Shown: positions 8,941-18,351, counted from the stretch's first letter. The stretch: DNA of 64,000 bases from Burkholderia sp. PAMC 26561 (GCF_001557535.2 NZ_CP014306.1:992001-1056000), one strand, 5' to 3'. Notes: generated by a model from the sequence alone, not told the origin. Program-made: numbers and translations.

Positions 8941-9903
8941 ATGAAAAAGAACCTTCCCATCCTGTTGGCACTGGCCGCGCTGCTTGTGTTCGGCGTGACC
9001 CGCTACGACCACTTTGCATCGGCCTACAACATCACCTCCTTCTGGCGATACAACTCGATGTTCTCGTTGATATCGGTGGGCATGGCGTTTGTGATCATCA
9101 CGGGCGGCATCGATTTGTCGGTGGGCGCGGTGGCGGCGTTCGCGAGCGTGGTCGCGGCATTGGCAAGTTCGCATGGCGGCGTGGCCGCCGTGCTGGCCGG
9201 CGCGGGCGCGGGGCTGGCGGTCGGCGTGTTGAACGGCCTCGTGATCACGCACATGCGGATCCTGCCGTTCATCGTGACGCTCGCAACAAGCCTCGGCGCG
9301 CACGGCATGGCGCTGTTGCTGGGCCATAACGATGCGGTATCGATTGCCGCGGCCGCCGATTCCAGTTTCGCCAACTTCGGCCAGGGCGACTTGTTCGGCT
9401 TGCCGATACCGGGAATCGTCGCCGCCGTGGCTGCGGTTTTAGGCTGGCTTGCGCTGAGAAGCACGCGCTTCGGACGACACGCGCTGGCGATTGGCGGCAG
9501 CGAAGAAGCATCGCGGCTGATGGGTTTGAACGTCGACCGGACGCTGGTCGCCGTCTACGCGTTGAGCGGGTTGCTTGCCGGTTTGGCCGGTGCGATCCTC
9601 GCCGCGCAGTTCGGCGCGGGGCAGCCCAATGAAGGTATCGGCTGGGAGTTGTTCGCGATATCGGCGGTGGTGCTCGGCGGGACCTTGCTGACCGGCGGAC
9701 AGGGATCGATTGCGATGACCATCGCCGGCGTTGCCTTGCTCGGGCTCGTGTTCAATCTGCTCAACTTCGAGAATGGTCTCGGCTTCATCAGCTTGTCGGC
9801 GTATTGGCAATCGGTGATACGCGGCGTGTTCCTGCTGCTGGTGATCGTGCTTCAGGCCAGGGTGCTGAAGAAACGTGTGACGGTGACGAAGCTCACGCAT
9901 TGA
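8941..9903 (+). CDS. yjfF: Sugar ABC transporter permease, YjfF-like
   Basis: A 320-residue second permease of the same importer. MKKNLPILLALAALLVFG at the N-terminus, ITGGIDLSVGAVAAFAS near residue 55 and the late ELFAISAVVLGGTLLTGG match the YjfF/RbsC fold. The start at 8941 is 10 bases after the previous stop; a longer frame from 8908 only overlaps the upstream gene. Two unlike permeases per importer, rather than a homodimer, is the YtfT-YjfF arrangement and supports the YtfQRT-YjfF assignment. Confidence 0.9.
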   Translation: MKKNLPILLALAALLVFGVTRYDHFASAYNITSFWRYNSMFSLISVGMAFVIITGGIDLSVGAVAAFASVVAALASSHGGVAAVLAGAGAGLAVGVLNGLVITHMRILPFIVTLATSLGAHGMALLLGHNDAVSIAAAADSSFANFGQGDLFGLPIPGIVAAVAAVLGWLALRSTRFGRHALAIGGSEEASRLMGLNVDRTLVAVYALSGLLAGLAGAILAAQFGAGQPNEGIGWELFAISAVVLGGTLLTGGQGSIAMTIAGVALLGLVFNLLNFENGLGFISLSAYWQSVIRGVFLLLVIVLQARVLKKRVTVTKLTH

Positions 9904-9974
9904 GATGATTGCGCAAGCTCCGGGTTGGACAATCTGCTAACTTACGATGTCCGACCCCGCCACGAAGCGCCGCC

Positions 9975-10577
9975 ATGTTCGACCTTTTCGACGACATCCC
10001 GAAGCCGGACATCGACTGGCTGCCTGAGTGGCTGGACGCGGCGACGGCTTCGGACACTTTGGCCGCGCTGCTCGATGAAGTCACGTGGCAGCAGGACATC
10101 ATAAACACGCCCGGCGGAAAAAAGCCCTTTCCGCGCCTCACCGCGTGGCAGGGCGACCCCGGCGCGCTCTATGTTTACTCAGGCATTCGCAACGTTCCGA
10201 AACCGTGGACACCGACGGTTTTATCGTTGAAAGAGAAAGCCGAAGCAATCGCCAATACCGCTTTCAACAGCGTGTTACTCAATCGCTACCGGACCGGTCA
10301 GGACAGCATGGGCTGGCACGCCGATAAAGAACGTGAACTCGGCCCCGAGCCGGTGATCGCATCGGTAAGTCTCGGCACCACGCGGACCTTCGAGTTCCGC
10401 CACACGAAGACACGCCAGGTGCATCCGCTGCAACTCACGCATGGCAGCCTGCTGATCATGCGGGGACGTACGCAACTGGCCTGGGCGCATCGTGTGCCGA
10501 AAGAACCCGAAGCGCGCGGCGAACGCGTCAACCTCACCTTCCGCTACGTCGACGCGACAGCAAGTGCGCGTTCATGA
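9975..10577 (+). CDS. alkB: AlkB-type alpha-ketoglutarate-dependent dioxygenase (DNA alkylation repair)
   Basis: A 200-residue Fe(II)/2-oxoglutarate dioxygenase of the AlkB family, which removes alkyl groups such as 1-methyladenine and 3-methylcytosine from DNA or RNA. The iron ligands are His115 and Asp117 in WHADKE and His172 in AWAHRV; the 2-oxoglutarate arginines are in RVNLTFR (184-190). NRYRTGQDSMGWH is the nucleotide-recognition-lid region typical of the ALKBH2/3-like branch. The start at 9975 is chosen because the family begins with this short acidic segment. It converges on the RidA gene with 10 bases between stops. Confidence 0.92.
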   Translation: MFDLFDDIPKPDIDWLPEWLDAATASDTLAALLDEVTWQQDIINTPGGKKPFPRLTAWQGDPGALYVYSGIRNVPKPWTPTVLSLKEKAEAIANTAFNSVLLNRYRTGQDSMGWHADKERELGPEPVIASVSLGTTRTFEFRHTKTRQVHPLQLTHGSLLIMRGRTQLAWAHRVPKEPEARGERVNLTFRYVDATASARS

Positions 10578-10587
10578 TCTTCCTAAG

Positions 10588-10980
10588 CTAACGCTTCGCC
10601 ACGAAATCAATCTCCACGAGTGCATCGCGCGCCAATCCCGTCACGCCGATGCACGTCCGCGCCGGCAACGGCTTTGGCTCGAAATAGCTTTTGTAGACGG
10701 TGTTCATCGCCGGGTAATCGCGTTTGAATTCGGTCAGGAAAATCCGCACATTGACCACGTTATCCAACGATAACCCCACGCCCTCCAGCACGAGAATCAG
10801 GTTATCCATCACCCGGCGCGTCTGCGCTTCGACGCCTTCGGGCAAGGGCTTCGAATCATCGTCGGGATCGGTCGGCATCTGGCCGGTGAGGAACACCCAG
10901 CCATCGGCTTCCGCTGCGTGGGAAAAAGGCGCGACCGGCGTGGGGGCGGCATCGACCATCGTAAAGGTGGGTAAGCTCAT
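10588..10980 (-). CDS. RidA family protein (YjgF/YER057c/UK114)
   Basis: A 130-residue RidA-family protein. Members hydrolyse reactive enamine/imine intermediates made by PLP enzymes, or act as related deaminases; they work as cytoplasmic trimers. Visible features are FLTGQMP near 35, the NVVNVRIFLTEF strand and ARTCIGVTGLARDALVEID at the C-terminus, with the substrate-carboxylate Arg in PARTCIGV. The start at 10980 has AAGGAGACACA just upstream. The MgtC gene lies in the opposite direction. The exact subgroup (true RidA or Rid2-7) is not settled. Confidence 0.9.
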   Translation of the reverse strand: MSLPTFTMVDAAPTPVAPFSHAAEADGWVFLTGQMPTDPDDDSKPLPEGVEAQTRRVMDNLILVLEGVGLSLDNVVNVRIFLTEFKRDYPAMNTVYKSYFEPKPLPARTCIGVTGLARDALVEIDFVAKR

Positions 10981-11088
10981 TGTGTCTCCTTGAAAAAGCA
11001 CAGCCCGTTACCGTAACGGATCAAAATTCAAGTCGCTTCGCAAGAAGCATTCACAATGCAGGCGTGACCATTTAATCGCAGGCCCGCA

Positions 11089-11589
11089 ATGCTCCCTCTC
11101 CCCGTTCTCACCGATGTCGTAATCCGCATGTTCTGGGCGCTTGCGATAGGTTGCATCATCGGCGTGGATCGCGATCTGCACGGCAAACCTACGGGCATGA
11201 AGACGCTCGGGCTCGTGTCGCTCGGCGCTTGCCTCACGACCATGGCCGCGATGGGCTTTGCCACGCAAAGTGCAACGATGAGCACCGACGTTTCGCGTGC
11301 GATCCAAGGGATTGTTACCGGCATCGGCTTTCTGGGCGCGGGCGTGATCGTGCAAACGCCGGGGCAATACCGGATTCGCGGGCTGACCACGGCGGCATCG
11401 ATATGGGTGACGGCGGCGGTAGGTATCGTCTGCGGGCTGGGGGTGTGGAGCGTTGCGCTGATCGCAACCGTGATGTTGATCGTGTTGCTGGTCGTTGGAC
11501 GGAAGGTCGAAAAGGCACTGCACAGACAATGGATAAAAAAGCCGCCTGCCGAACGTGCAGCAAGCTCAGATCTGGAGGACCTCGGTTGA
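11089..11589 (+). CDS. MgtC/SapB family membrane protein
   Basis: A 166-residue inner-membrane protein with four to five hydrophobic helices. It carries the MgtC signature: IGVDRDLHGKPTGMKTLGLVSLGACL, GIGFLGAGVIV and RGLTTAASIWVTAAVGI. Short MgtC-family proteins modulate the membrane potential and F-ATPase and support growth at low magnesium or in host cells; many environmental members are uncharacterised. It lacks the C-terminal ACT-like domain of Salmonella MgtC, so SapB/YhiD-type is the better match. The next gene (DUF2252) starts 77 bases downstream. Confidence 0.9.
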   Translation: MLPLPVLTDVVIRMFWALAIGCIIGVDRDLHGKPTGMKTLGLVSLGACLTTMAAMGFATQSATMSTDVSRAIQGIVTGIGFLGAGVIVQTPGQYRIRGLTTAASIWVTAAVGIVCGLGVWSVALIATVMLIVLLVVGRKVEKALHRQWIKKPPAERAASSDLEDLG

Positions 11590-11666
11590 CCATCGAACCA
11601 TACAAAAGCATTACGAATCAACGGCATGCGGCTTGCTTAAGGCAAGCACTAACAGGACGATCCCCC

Positions 11667-12890
11667 ATGCCCAAGAAAAAATCCCCCGCCCTTCCCGGCA
11701 TCAATGATCGTCAGCCGCTGCTCAACGCGCGCCGCAACATGAAGATGGCCGAATCCGCGCACGCCTACGTGCGCGGCAACACGAGCAAGTTCTATGAATG
11801 GCTCGACGGCATAGAAGGTCACACGCTTCCCGAAGGTCCGGCCATCTGGATCTGCGGCGATTGCCATACCGGCAATCTCGGGCCGGTTGCCAACACCGAT
11901 GGCGAGGTCGAGATCCAGATTCGCGATCTCGACCAGACTGTGATAGGCAATCCGGCGCATGACATCGTGCGGCTGGGGTTATCGCTGGCGACGGCTGCGC
12001 GGGGTTCCGACCTGCCCGGCGTCACGACTGCACGCATGATCGAAGCGCTCTCGGAAGGCTACGAACACGCGTTCGATGCCACCACCAAGGATCGCCCGAT
12101 CAAGAACACGAAGCCCGAAGCCGTGCGCGTGATGATGAAGGAAGCTGTGCGGCGAACGTGGCAGCAACTGGCGGTTGAACGTATCGACGATACGGAGCCG
12201 AGCATTCCCCTCGGCAAGCGTTTCTGGCCGCTCGATAAAAAAGAGCGCAGCGAGATAGAAGCCCTGTTCGAGCGCCGCGAGATCGCCGACATTGCGACGG
12301 CCCTGCGCAAGAACGCCGATGAAGAAAACGTCTCCGTCATCGATGCCGCGTATTGGGTCAAAGGCTGCAGCTCGCTCGGACGCTTGCGGTATGCGGTATT
12401 GCTGGACGTCGATGGTGGCGTGGTGGAAGGCGACGACCTTTGTCTTATCGATATCAAGGAAGGGCTGAAGGCCGCCGCGCCGCGTTACCCCGGTCAGGAC
12501 ATGCCGCGCGATAACGGCGAGCGGATCGTCGAGGGCGCGAGGCATTTGACGCCGGCGCTGGGTGAGCGCATGCGTTCGGCGCGTTTGAATGATCGATCGG
12601 TGGTGATTCGTGAATTGTTGCCGCAGGACATGAAGCTTACCGTCGAACAGCTCACGCAAGAGGAAGCGATGAAAGCGGCGCGTTTCCTCGCGATGGTGGT
12701 CGGCAAAGCGCACGCGCGGCAGATGGACAAGTCGGGGCGGCGCGCGTGGTTATCCGAGTTGCGCCGGGCGCGGAGCAAGTCGCTGGATGCGCCGTCGTGG
12801 CTTTGGAGTAGCATCGTGGCGCTGGTGAGCAGTCACGAAGCGGGGTATCTGGAACATTGCCGACGGTATGCGTTGACGCCGGCTTTGTAA
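11667..12890 (+). CDS. DUF2252 domain protein (first of two in the window)
   Basis: A 407-residue DUF2252 protein. DUF2252 is distantly related to aminoglycoside phosphotransferase/kinase folds, with WICGDCHTGNLGPV at residues 61-74 as the GDxHxxN loop and IRDLDQTVIGNPAHDIVRL as a DFD-like metal segment. The start at 11667 follows AGGACG and gives the usual N-terminus; the longer open frame from 11151 is an overlap with the MgtC gene. No signal peptide or membrane span. Function is unproven for the family. It differs clearly from the second DUF2252 gene at 48851. Confidence 0.88.
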   Translation: MPKKKSPALPGINDRQPLLNARRNMKMAESAHAYVRGNTSKFYEWLDGIEGHTLPEGPAIWICGDCHTGNLGPVANTDGEVEIQIRDLDQTVIGNPAHDIVRLGLSLATAARGSDLPGVTTARMIEALSEGYEHAFDATTKDRPIKNTKPEAVRVMMKEAVRRTWQQLAVERIDDTEPSIPLGKRFWPLDKKERSEIEALFERREIADIATALRKNADEENVSVIDAAYWVKGCSSLGRLRYAVLLDVDGGVVEGDDLCLIDIKEGLKAAAPRYPGQDMPRDNGERIVEGARHLTPALGERMRSARLNDRSVVIRELLPQDMKLTVEQLTQEEAMKAARFLAMVVGKAHARQMDKSGRRAWLSELRRARSKSLDAPSWLWSSIVALVSSHEAGYLEHCRRYALTPAL

Positions 12891-12901
12891 CGCCACAACG
12901 A

Positions 12902-12934
12902 AAAAGGCCACTCGGTGTGATCGAGCGGCCTTTT
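12902..12934. terminator. Bidirectional intrinsic terminator
   Basis: AAAAGGCCACTCG pairs with CGAGCGGCCTTTT around a seven-base loop, one mismatch in 13 pairs, with T-runs on both strands. It separates the convergent DUF2252 gene and the small secreted-protein gene and should stop transcription from both sides. Confidence 0.85.
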
Positions 12935-12939
12935 GAATT

Positions 12940-13218
12940 TTAGTACCCGTGGCGATCATGCCAACGATGCTCACGCCACTCATGATGCCGCCACTCACGG
13001 CGACGCCATTCGCGTTCACGCCAGCCATCGTCACGATAACCGCCGTAGCCGCCATACCCGACCACCACAGGCGGAGGCGGCGCCACGTACACAGGAGCCT
13101 GCTGCGCGTAATACCCCGGCACGCCGATTCCAACATCCACATTGACATGCGCTGAAGCCGCCGCCGATGCCATCAGTACGCCCAACCCCAGTACTGCACC
13201 CAGTATCTTCTTGTTCAT
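12940..13218 (-). CDS. Small secreted Arg/Trp/His-rich protein
   Basis: A 92-residue exported protein. Residues 1-23 are a signal peptide ending ASA. The mature part has a valine/proline stretch (APPPPVVVGYGGYGGY) and then a strongly charged tail built from repeated WRxxEWR units (WREREWRRREWRHHEW). Proteins of this style are frequent in Burkholderia and are usually annotated only as hypothetical or PXPV-repeat proteins. Function is unknown; the tail could bind anionic polymers or metals. It ends next to the bidirectional terminator. Confidence 0.8.
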   Translation of the reverse strand: MNKKILGAVLGLGVLMASAAASAHVNVDVGIGVPGYYAQQAPVYVAPPPPVVVGYGGYGGYRDDGWREREWRRREWRHHEWREHRWHDRHGY

Positions 13219-13331
13219 CTAGTCTCTCCGCGCACTTGTCGTGCTCTTGGTGTATGCAGCCAAGTGTAGGAGCGACGTCTTGATACAGGTGCTACCGGAA
13301 TGCGATAAAAGTAACCGAGCGTATCTTGAAA

Positions 13332-14969
13332 TTAGAACCCGGCCGCCAAACCATCCCTCCGGCTATCGCTCGCAGCCACATAACCACGCTCGGGATCGTT
13401 GCGATCCAGCTTCCAGATGTACTGGCCCGAACCGAAGTCCATATAAGGATCATCGACCGATTTGATCGTGTGGCCGTACCCTTGCAGCGCCTTCACCGTA
13501 TTAACGTCGAGCGTCGCTTCGACATCCACCGTGAAATCGCGATTGACCTTCCAGCGCGGTGCATCGCAGGCGGCTTGAGGCTGTTGGCCGTAATCGAGCA
13601 TTCGCACGATGGACTGCAGATGCCCCTGCGGCTGCATGTCGCCGCCCATCACGCCAAAGCTCATCACCGCTTCTTCCGTGCCGTTCACCTTTTGCGTGAG
13701 GAACGCCGGAATGATGGTGTGGAACGGACGCTTGCCGCCTTCCACCACGTTCGCGGATTTCGGGTCCATCGAAAAACCGAAGCCACGATTCTGCATGGCG
13801 ATACCCGTGTCCGGTACGACCACGCCCGAACCAAAACCCATGTAGTTCGACTGGATGAAACTCACCATCATGCCGCGCGCGTCCGCCACCGACATATAGA
13901 TGGTCCCGCCCGCCGGCGGCATGCCGAAGTCGAAATGCCTGGCCTTGTTCGAATCGATGAGCTTCGCGCGCTCGGTGAGATATGCGTCGTCGAGCATTTG
14001 CTCGGGCGTGACGTCCATGGAGCGCGGATCGGCGACGTACTGGTAGACATCGGCGAAAGCAAGCTTCATGGCTTCGATCTGCAAATGCTGCGACTCGATT
14101 TTATCGACGGTCAGCGCCTTCACGTCGAACTTGTCGAGAATGCCGAGCGCGATCAGCGCCGCGATGCCCTGCCCGTTCGGCGGAATTTCATGCACGGTAT
14201 ATCCGCGATAATCCTTCGAGATCGGCTCGACCCAATCCGCCTTGTAATTGCGCAGATCGTCGGCGGTCATTGCGCCGCCGCCCTGCTTCGCGAACGCCGC
14301 GATCTTTTCGGCGATCTCGCCTTCGTAGAACGCGCGCGGACCTTTCTCGGCAATGGTGCGCAGCGTCTTCGCGTGCCCCGGATAACGCATCAGTTCGCTG
14401 ATTTCAGGCGCGCGGCCGCGTGGCATGAACGTCTCGGCGAAACCGGGATAGTCCTTCAACTCGGGAATGGCGGCCGCCCATTTATAAGCAACGATGCTTG
14501 CCACCGCGTGACCACGCTCGGCAATTTCGATAGCCGGTTCCATCAGATCGGCGAACGGCAGCGTGCCGAATTTCGCGTGCAGCGCTTCCCATCCCGCGAT
14601 CACGCCCGGCACTGTCGCTGCGTCCCAACCACGCTTCGGATTATTCGCGATGCCGTTCTGCTCGCCATACTTGTTCTTGAAGTAATCGACGTTCCACGCC
14701 GCCGGCGATACACCCGACGCATTCAGCCCGTGCAGTTTCTTGCCGTCCCAGACGAGCGCGAACGCGTCGCCGCCCAGACCGCACGATACTGGCTCGACCA
14801 GCGTGATCGCTGCTGCGGCGGCGATGGCGGCGTCGACCGCATTGCCGCCCTTCCACAACATGCGCAAGCCCGCTTGCGCAGCAAGCGGATGCGAAGTGGA
14901 CACGATATTGCGCGCGAACACCGGCAAGCGCGGTGTCGGATAGGGGTTCTGCCAGTTAAAGCGGGTCAT
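13332..14969 (-). CDS. ggt: Gamma-glutamyltransferase family protein, cytoplasmic type
   Basis: A 545-residue Ntn-hydrolase of the gamma-glutamyltransferase family. It should self-cleave before Thr356 in AGGTIYMSV to make large and small subunits; SCGLGGDAF and PPNGQGIAAL are other family landmarks. GGT transfers or hydrolyses the gamma-glutamyl group of glutathione and related peptides. Unlike E. coli Ggt, it has no signal peptide (it starts MTRFNWQNPYP), so it should act in the cytoplasm. It is the last gene of a peptide-importer operon, 48 bases after a permease, which points to cleavage of imported gamma-glutamyl compounds. Confidence 0.92.
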   Translation of the reverse strand: MTRFNWQNPYPTPRLPVFARNIVSTSHPLAAQAGLRMLWKGGNAVDAAIAAAAAITLVEPVSCGLGGDAFALVWDGKKLHGLNASGVSPAAWNVDYFKNKYGEQNGIANNPKRGWDAATVPGVIAGWEALHAKFGTLPFADLMEPAIEIAERGHAVASIVAYKWAAAIPELKDYPGFAETFMPRGRAPEISELMRYPGHAKTLRTIAEKGPRAFYEGEIAEKIAAFAKQGGGAMTADDLRNYKADWVEPISKDYRGYTVHEIPPNGQGIAALIALGILDKFDVKALTVDKIESQHLQIEAMKLAFADVYQYVADPRSMDVTPEQMLDDAYLTERAKLIDSNKARHFDFGMPPAGGTIYMSVADARGMMVSFIQSNYMGFGSGVVVPDTGIAMQNRGFGFSMDPKSANVVEGGKRPFHTIIPAFLTQKVNGTEEAVMSFGVMGGDMQPQGHLQSIVRMLDYGQQPQAACDAPRWKVNRDFTVDVEATLDVNTVKALQGYGHTIKSVDDPYMDFGSGQYIWKLDRNDPERGYVAASDSRRDGLAAGF

Positions 14970-15017
14970 GGGAAACTCGTCTCTTTGATTAGTGAAAATG
15001 TTGGGGTTCGACAGTGT

Positions 15018-15881
15018 TCAAAGCTCGCGCGGATCGAGCGCGTCGCGCAGTCCGTCGCCGAGAAGATTGAAGCCGAGGACCGCGAGAAAGATCGCAATGC
15101 CCGGGAAAATCGACATCCAGGGCGCCTGGCTCACGAAGTCCTTCGCGGTGTTCAGCATCGATCCCCACGAAGGCGCCGGCGGCAATTGCCCAAGCCCCAG
15201 GAACGACAGGCTGGCTTCGGCAATGATCGCCATGGCGACGGTGAGACTCGCCTGCACGATGATCGGCGGCAGGACGTTCGGCAAGATGTATCGGACGATG
15301 ATGCGGAAATGCCCGAGCCCGATTGCACGCGCGCCTTCCACATAATCCTCCGCTTTGACGCTGATTGCCTGGCCACGTGTCAGGCGCACGAAGCGCGGCA
15401 TGGCCGAGACACCAATGGCGATCATCGCGTTGGTGAGGCTTGGGCCAAGGAACGCCGCCAGCGCAATGGCGAGGATCAGGAACGGGATGGACAGCAGGGC
15501 ATCGGTAAAGCGGGAGATGACGCCATCGACGAACCGGCCGAAGTAGCCCGCGAGCAATCCCAGCGGCACGCCGATCACAACGGCGATTCCCACCGATACC
15601 ACGCCCGCCAGCAACGAAGCCCGCGCGCCCCAGAGCAAACGCGTGAGGACGTCGCGGCCGAGTTCGTCGGTTCCGAACCAGTGACTCGCCGAGGGTGCCT
15701 GCCGAACTGTCATGAAACTCGCCTGAATGGGATCGTAGGGCGAGAGCCACGGCGCGAACACCGCAACGAGAATCACGAGCAGCACGATCGCCGCGCCCGC
15801 AACGGCCGCGCGATTGCGCATGAAGCGGCCGAGCGCGCGGTTGCGCTTACGCGGCAAGGCAGTTTCCACGATAGTCGCCAT
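15018..15881 (-). CDS. Peptide ABC transporter permease, DppC/GsiD-like
   Basis: A 287-residue inner-membrane permease with six spans. The N-terminal region ALGRFMRNRAAVAGAAIVLLV and PIQASFMTVRQAPSASHWFGTDELGRDVLTRLLWGAR are the hallmark of the DppC/OppC family; the EAA loop is VEGARAIGLGHFRIIVRYILPNV. It pairs with the DppB-like permease whose stop overlaps this start by one base (TGATG), implying tight translational coupling. Together they form the channel of the importer at 13-20 kb. Confidence 0.93.
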   Translation of the reverse strand: MATIVETALPRKRNRALGRFMRNRAAVAGAAIVLLVILVAVFAPWLSPYDPIQASFMTVRQAPSASHWFGTDELGRDVLTRLLWGARASLLAGVVSVGIAVVIGVPLGLLAGYFGRFVDGVISRFTDALLSIPFLILAIALAAFLGPSLTNAMIAIGVSAMPRFVRLTRGQAISVKAEDYVEGARAIGLGHFRIIVRYILPNVLPPIIVQASLTVAMAIIAEASLSFLGLGQLPPAPSWGSMLNTAKDFVSQAPWMSIFPGIAIFLAVLGFNLLGDGLRDALDPREL

Positions 15882-16825
15882 CAGCTTCTCCTCAAGCGCG
15901 GATTGAGGAGGATGTAAAGAACATCCGCGAACAGATTCACCACGATAAACCCGACCGCCGTGACCAGCACCACGCCCTGGACCACGGCGTAATCACGATT
16001 GAAAACTGCATCGACAACCAGCTTGCCGAAGCCCGGAATGGTGAATACTTGCTCGGTCAGCACGGCGCCCGCGAGCAACTCGCCGAACAGCAACGCAAGC
16101 ACCGTGACGATGGGAATCAACGCGTTGCGAAAGCCGTGCTTCACGACCACCGTGCCTTTCAACAACCCCTTCGCACGCGCCGTACGAATGTAATCGCTGC
16201 GCAAGACGCTGAGCATTGCGCTGCGCGTATGCCGCATCAACTGCGCGCCGAGCGCCGCGCCGAGCACGAACGCGGGCATCAACATGGTCTTGATGCTCAG
16301 CCAGAAGTCCTCGACAGGCGACACGTATCCCGACGACGGCAACAACTGCCATTTCACCGACACCACAAAAATCAAAATGATCCCGAGCCAGAAATTCGGT
16401 ATCGACATGCCGGTGAGCGCGAGAATATTCGCGCCGTAGTCGAGCGCCTTGCCCTTGTTCGCCGCCGATAAAACCCCGAGCGGAATGCCGATCCCGATTG
16501 CGATGATCATCGCCATGACGGCGAGTTGCAGCGTCACCGGCAACTTCTGCGCGATGAGCTTTGTCACGGGAACATCGGTACGCAACGACGCGCCCAGATC
16601 ACCATGAAAGATGTCCCGTACCCAAAGCGCGTATTGCACGGGCACGGGTTCATCGAGGTGATACTTGAGGCGCAACGTTGCGATGACTTGCGGATTCTGG
16701 TCTTCGCCGGCCATCGCCAGAACCGGATCGCCGGGAAGCATTTTTTGCAGGCCGAAGATCATCATCGACACCAGGATCAGTGTCGGGATCGCGACGAGCG
16801 CACGGTTGGCGATGATTCGCAACAT
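15881..16825 (-). CDS. Peptide ABC transporter permease, DppB/GsiC-like
   Basis: A 314-residue inner-membrane permease. The N-terminus MLRIIANRALVAIPTLILVSMMIFGL, then LPGDPVLAMAG, YHLDEPVPVQY and GDLGASLRTDVPV, are diagnostic of DppB/GsiC; the EAA loop is DYIRTARAKGLLKGTVVVKHGFRNALIPI. It begins 7 bases after the binding-protein stop. It is the partner of the downstream DppC-like permease. Confidence 0.93.
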   Translation of the reverse strand: MLRIIANRALVAIPTLILVSMMIFGLQKMLPGDPVLAMAGEDQNPQVIATLRLKYHLDEPVPVQYALWVRDIFHGDLGASLRTDVPVTKLIAQKLPVTLQLAVMAMIIAIGIGIPLGVLSAANKGKALDYGANILALTGMSIPNFWLGIILIFVVSVKWQLLPSSGYVSPVEDFWLSIKTMLMPAFVLGAALGAQLMRHTRSAMLSVLRSDYIRTARAKGLLKGTVVVKHGFRNALIPIVTVLALLFGELLAGAVLTEQVFTIPGFGKLVVDAVFNRDYAVVQGVVLVTAVGFIVVNLFADVLYILLNPRLRRS

Positions 16826-16832
16826 GAACGGT

Positions 16833-18335
16833 TTATCCCTTGATGCTTACGCCGCGCAGACGAATCAAGCCGTCAGGGTAAGGCGTGAAGCCCTGCACCT
16901 TCCTCGACATTGCGTACGGCCACGGCTGTGCGTAGAGATAGATGATCGGATCTTCGTCGGCCAGGATCTTTTGCGCGGCATCGTAGGCCGTCTTGCGATC
17001 GGCGACGGTCGACTTCACGCGGGCATCGTCGAGCAGCTTGTCGACGTCGGGATTGCAATAACGCCCGTAGTTCAGATTGCCCTTGCAGGTCACGAACTGA
17101 TGCAGGTTGCCATCCGGGTCCGTGCGGCCCGACCAGCCGAGATAGAGCAATTCGAAGTCGCCCTTGGTCGATGCGTTGAGCGCCGCGGCGTAATCGGTCG
17201 GACGCAATTTCAGGTTGATGCCGGCCTCGGACAACATGGCTTGCAGCATCTGCGCCATCTGGTTCGATACCGTGTTATTGCCGAACGTCAGCTCCACGTC
17301 GAGCTTCTCGAAACCCGCCGCCTTGAGCAACGCTTTCGCCTCCGGGATATCACGTCTGGTGGTCTTCAGCGATGCATCGAAGTACGGGCTGTTCTTCGGG
17401 ATCGCCTGATTGATCGGCGCGAAGATGCCGCCGCCGATGACCTGATTGATCGCATCGCGGTCGATTGCCAATTCGAACGCCTCGCGCACACGCTTGTCCT
17501 TGAACGCCTTCGGGGCACGCGCGCCGTTCGATACGTTGAACGTAAGGTCGTAGAAGCCTAAGCCGCTCATCGAAATGAAGTTGAGGTTCTTGTCGCTTTT
17601 CACCGATGCCACGTCGGAAGGTGCAAGACGTTCGAGCATATCGAGCGAACCGGAACGCAGGTTCGCAAGACGCACGGTGCTGTCCGGAATCGGCTGGAAG
17701 ATGACCTTCTGGATCGGGTATTTGTCGGCGTCCCAGTAGCCCGCGAATTTCTCGAGCACGACGCGGTCGTTCTGCACGCGCTGCACGAACTTGTACGGGC
17801 CCGAGCAGACCGGATGCGTGGACACGCCGGCGTCGTCGGTCAGCGTCTTCGGCGCGAGCATCATGCCGGCGCGATCGGTGAGCGTGGCGAGCAGCGCGGC
17901 GTCAGGCGCTTTCAAAACGATGGCGACGGTGTTTGCATCGACAACATCCACATGATCGATCGATGCCAGCTCGCTTTTGCGATTGCTCGCCGGCATGGAG
18001 CGCGAACGGTCGAGGTTCGCCTTCACGGCGGCGGCGTTGAACGGTTCGTCGTCGTGGAACTTGACGCCCTGCCGCAACTTGAACGTGAGTGTCTTGTTGT
18101 CGGCGCTCATGCTCCACGAGGTGGCGAGCATCGGCACGATCTTCAGATCCGGGCCAATATCCACCAGCGAATTGCACAGCGAACTGAACACGATCCGGTC
18201 GACCACCTGGCTGCTTCGCGCCGGATCGAGCGTGCCGATATCGTCCTGCAGACCAATACGAATAGTCGAGCTTGTCTGAGCCATCGCAGCACTCGTGCTT
18301 GCCGCAAGCGTCGCGGCCAAAAGAAGTTTGCGCAT
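16833..18335 (-). CDS. Peptide ABC transporter substrate-binding protein, DppA/GsiB-like
   Basis: A 500-residue periplasmic binding protein (SBP_bac_5 family). The ATG at 18335 gives an 18-20-residue signal peptide, MRKLLLAATLAASTSAAMAQ; the longer frame from 18386 would bury it. Family features are DIGTLDPARSSQVVDR, the TFKLRQGVKFHDDEPF segment near residue 90 and the C-terminal lobe with LLYLGWSGRTDPDGNLHQF. Binding proteins of this class take di/oligopeptides, glutathione, nickel or opines; the linked GGT gene favours a gamma-glutamyl peptide. Confidence 0.93.
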   Translation of the reverse strand: MRKLLLAATLAASTSAAMAQTSSTIRIGLQDDIGTLDPARSSQVVDRIVFSSLCNSLVDIGPDLKIVPMLATSWSMSADNKTLTFKLRQGVKFHDDEPFNAAAVKANLDRSRSMPASNRKSELASIDHVDVVDANTVAIVLKAPDAALLATLTDRAGMMLAPKTLTDDAGVSTHPVCSGPYKFVQRVQNDRVVLEKFAGYWDADKYPIQKVIFQPIPDSTVRLANLRSGSLDMLERLAPSDVASVKSDKNLNFISMSGLGFYDLTFNVSNGARAPKAFKDKRVREAFELAIDRDAINQVIGGGIFAPINQAIPKNSPYFDASLKTTRRDIPEAKALLKAAGFEKLDVELTFGNNTVSNQMAQMLQAMLSEAGINLKLRPTDYAAALNASTKGDFELLYLGWSGRTDPDGNLHQFVTCKGNLNYGRYCNPDVDKLLDDARVKSTVADRKTAYDAAQKILADEDPIIYLYAQPWPYAMSRKVQGFTPYPDGLIRLRGVSIKG

Positions 18336-18351
18336 CTGGAATTCCCCGTTT

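Noticed and set aside
13326..15917. Plus-strand open frame of 863 codons antisense to the GGT and permease genes
   Set aside because: It is rich in Arg and His with no domain, and mirrors three strongly supported genes; long antisense frames are usual at this GC content.
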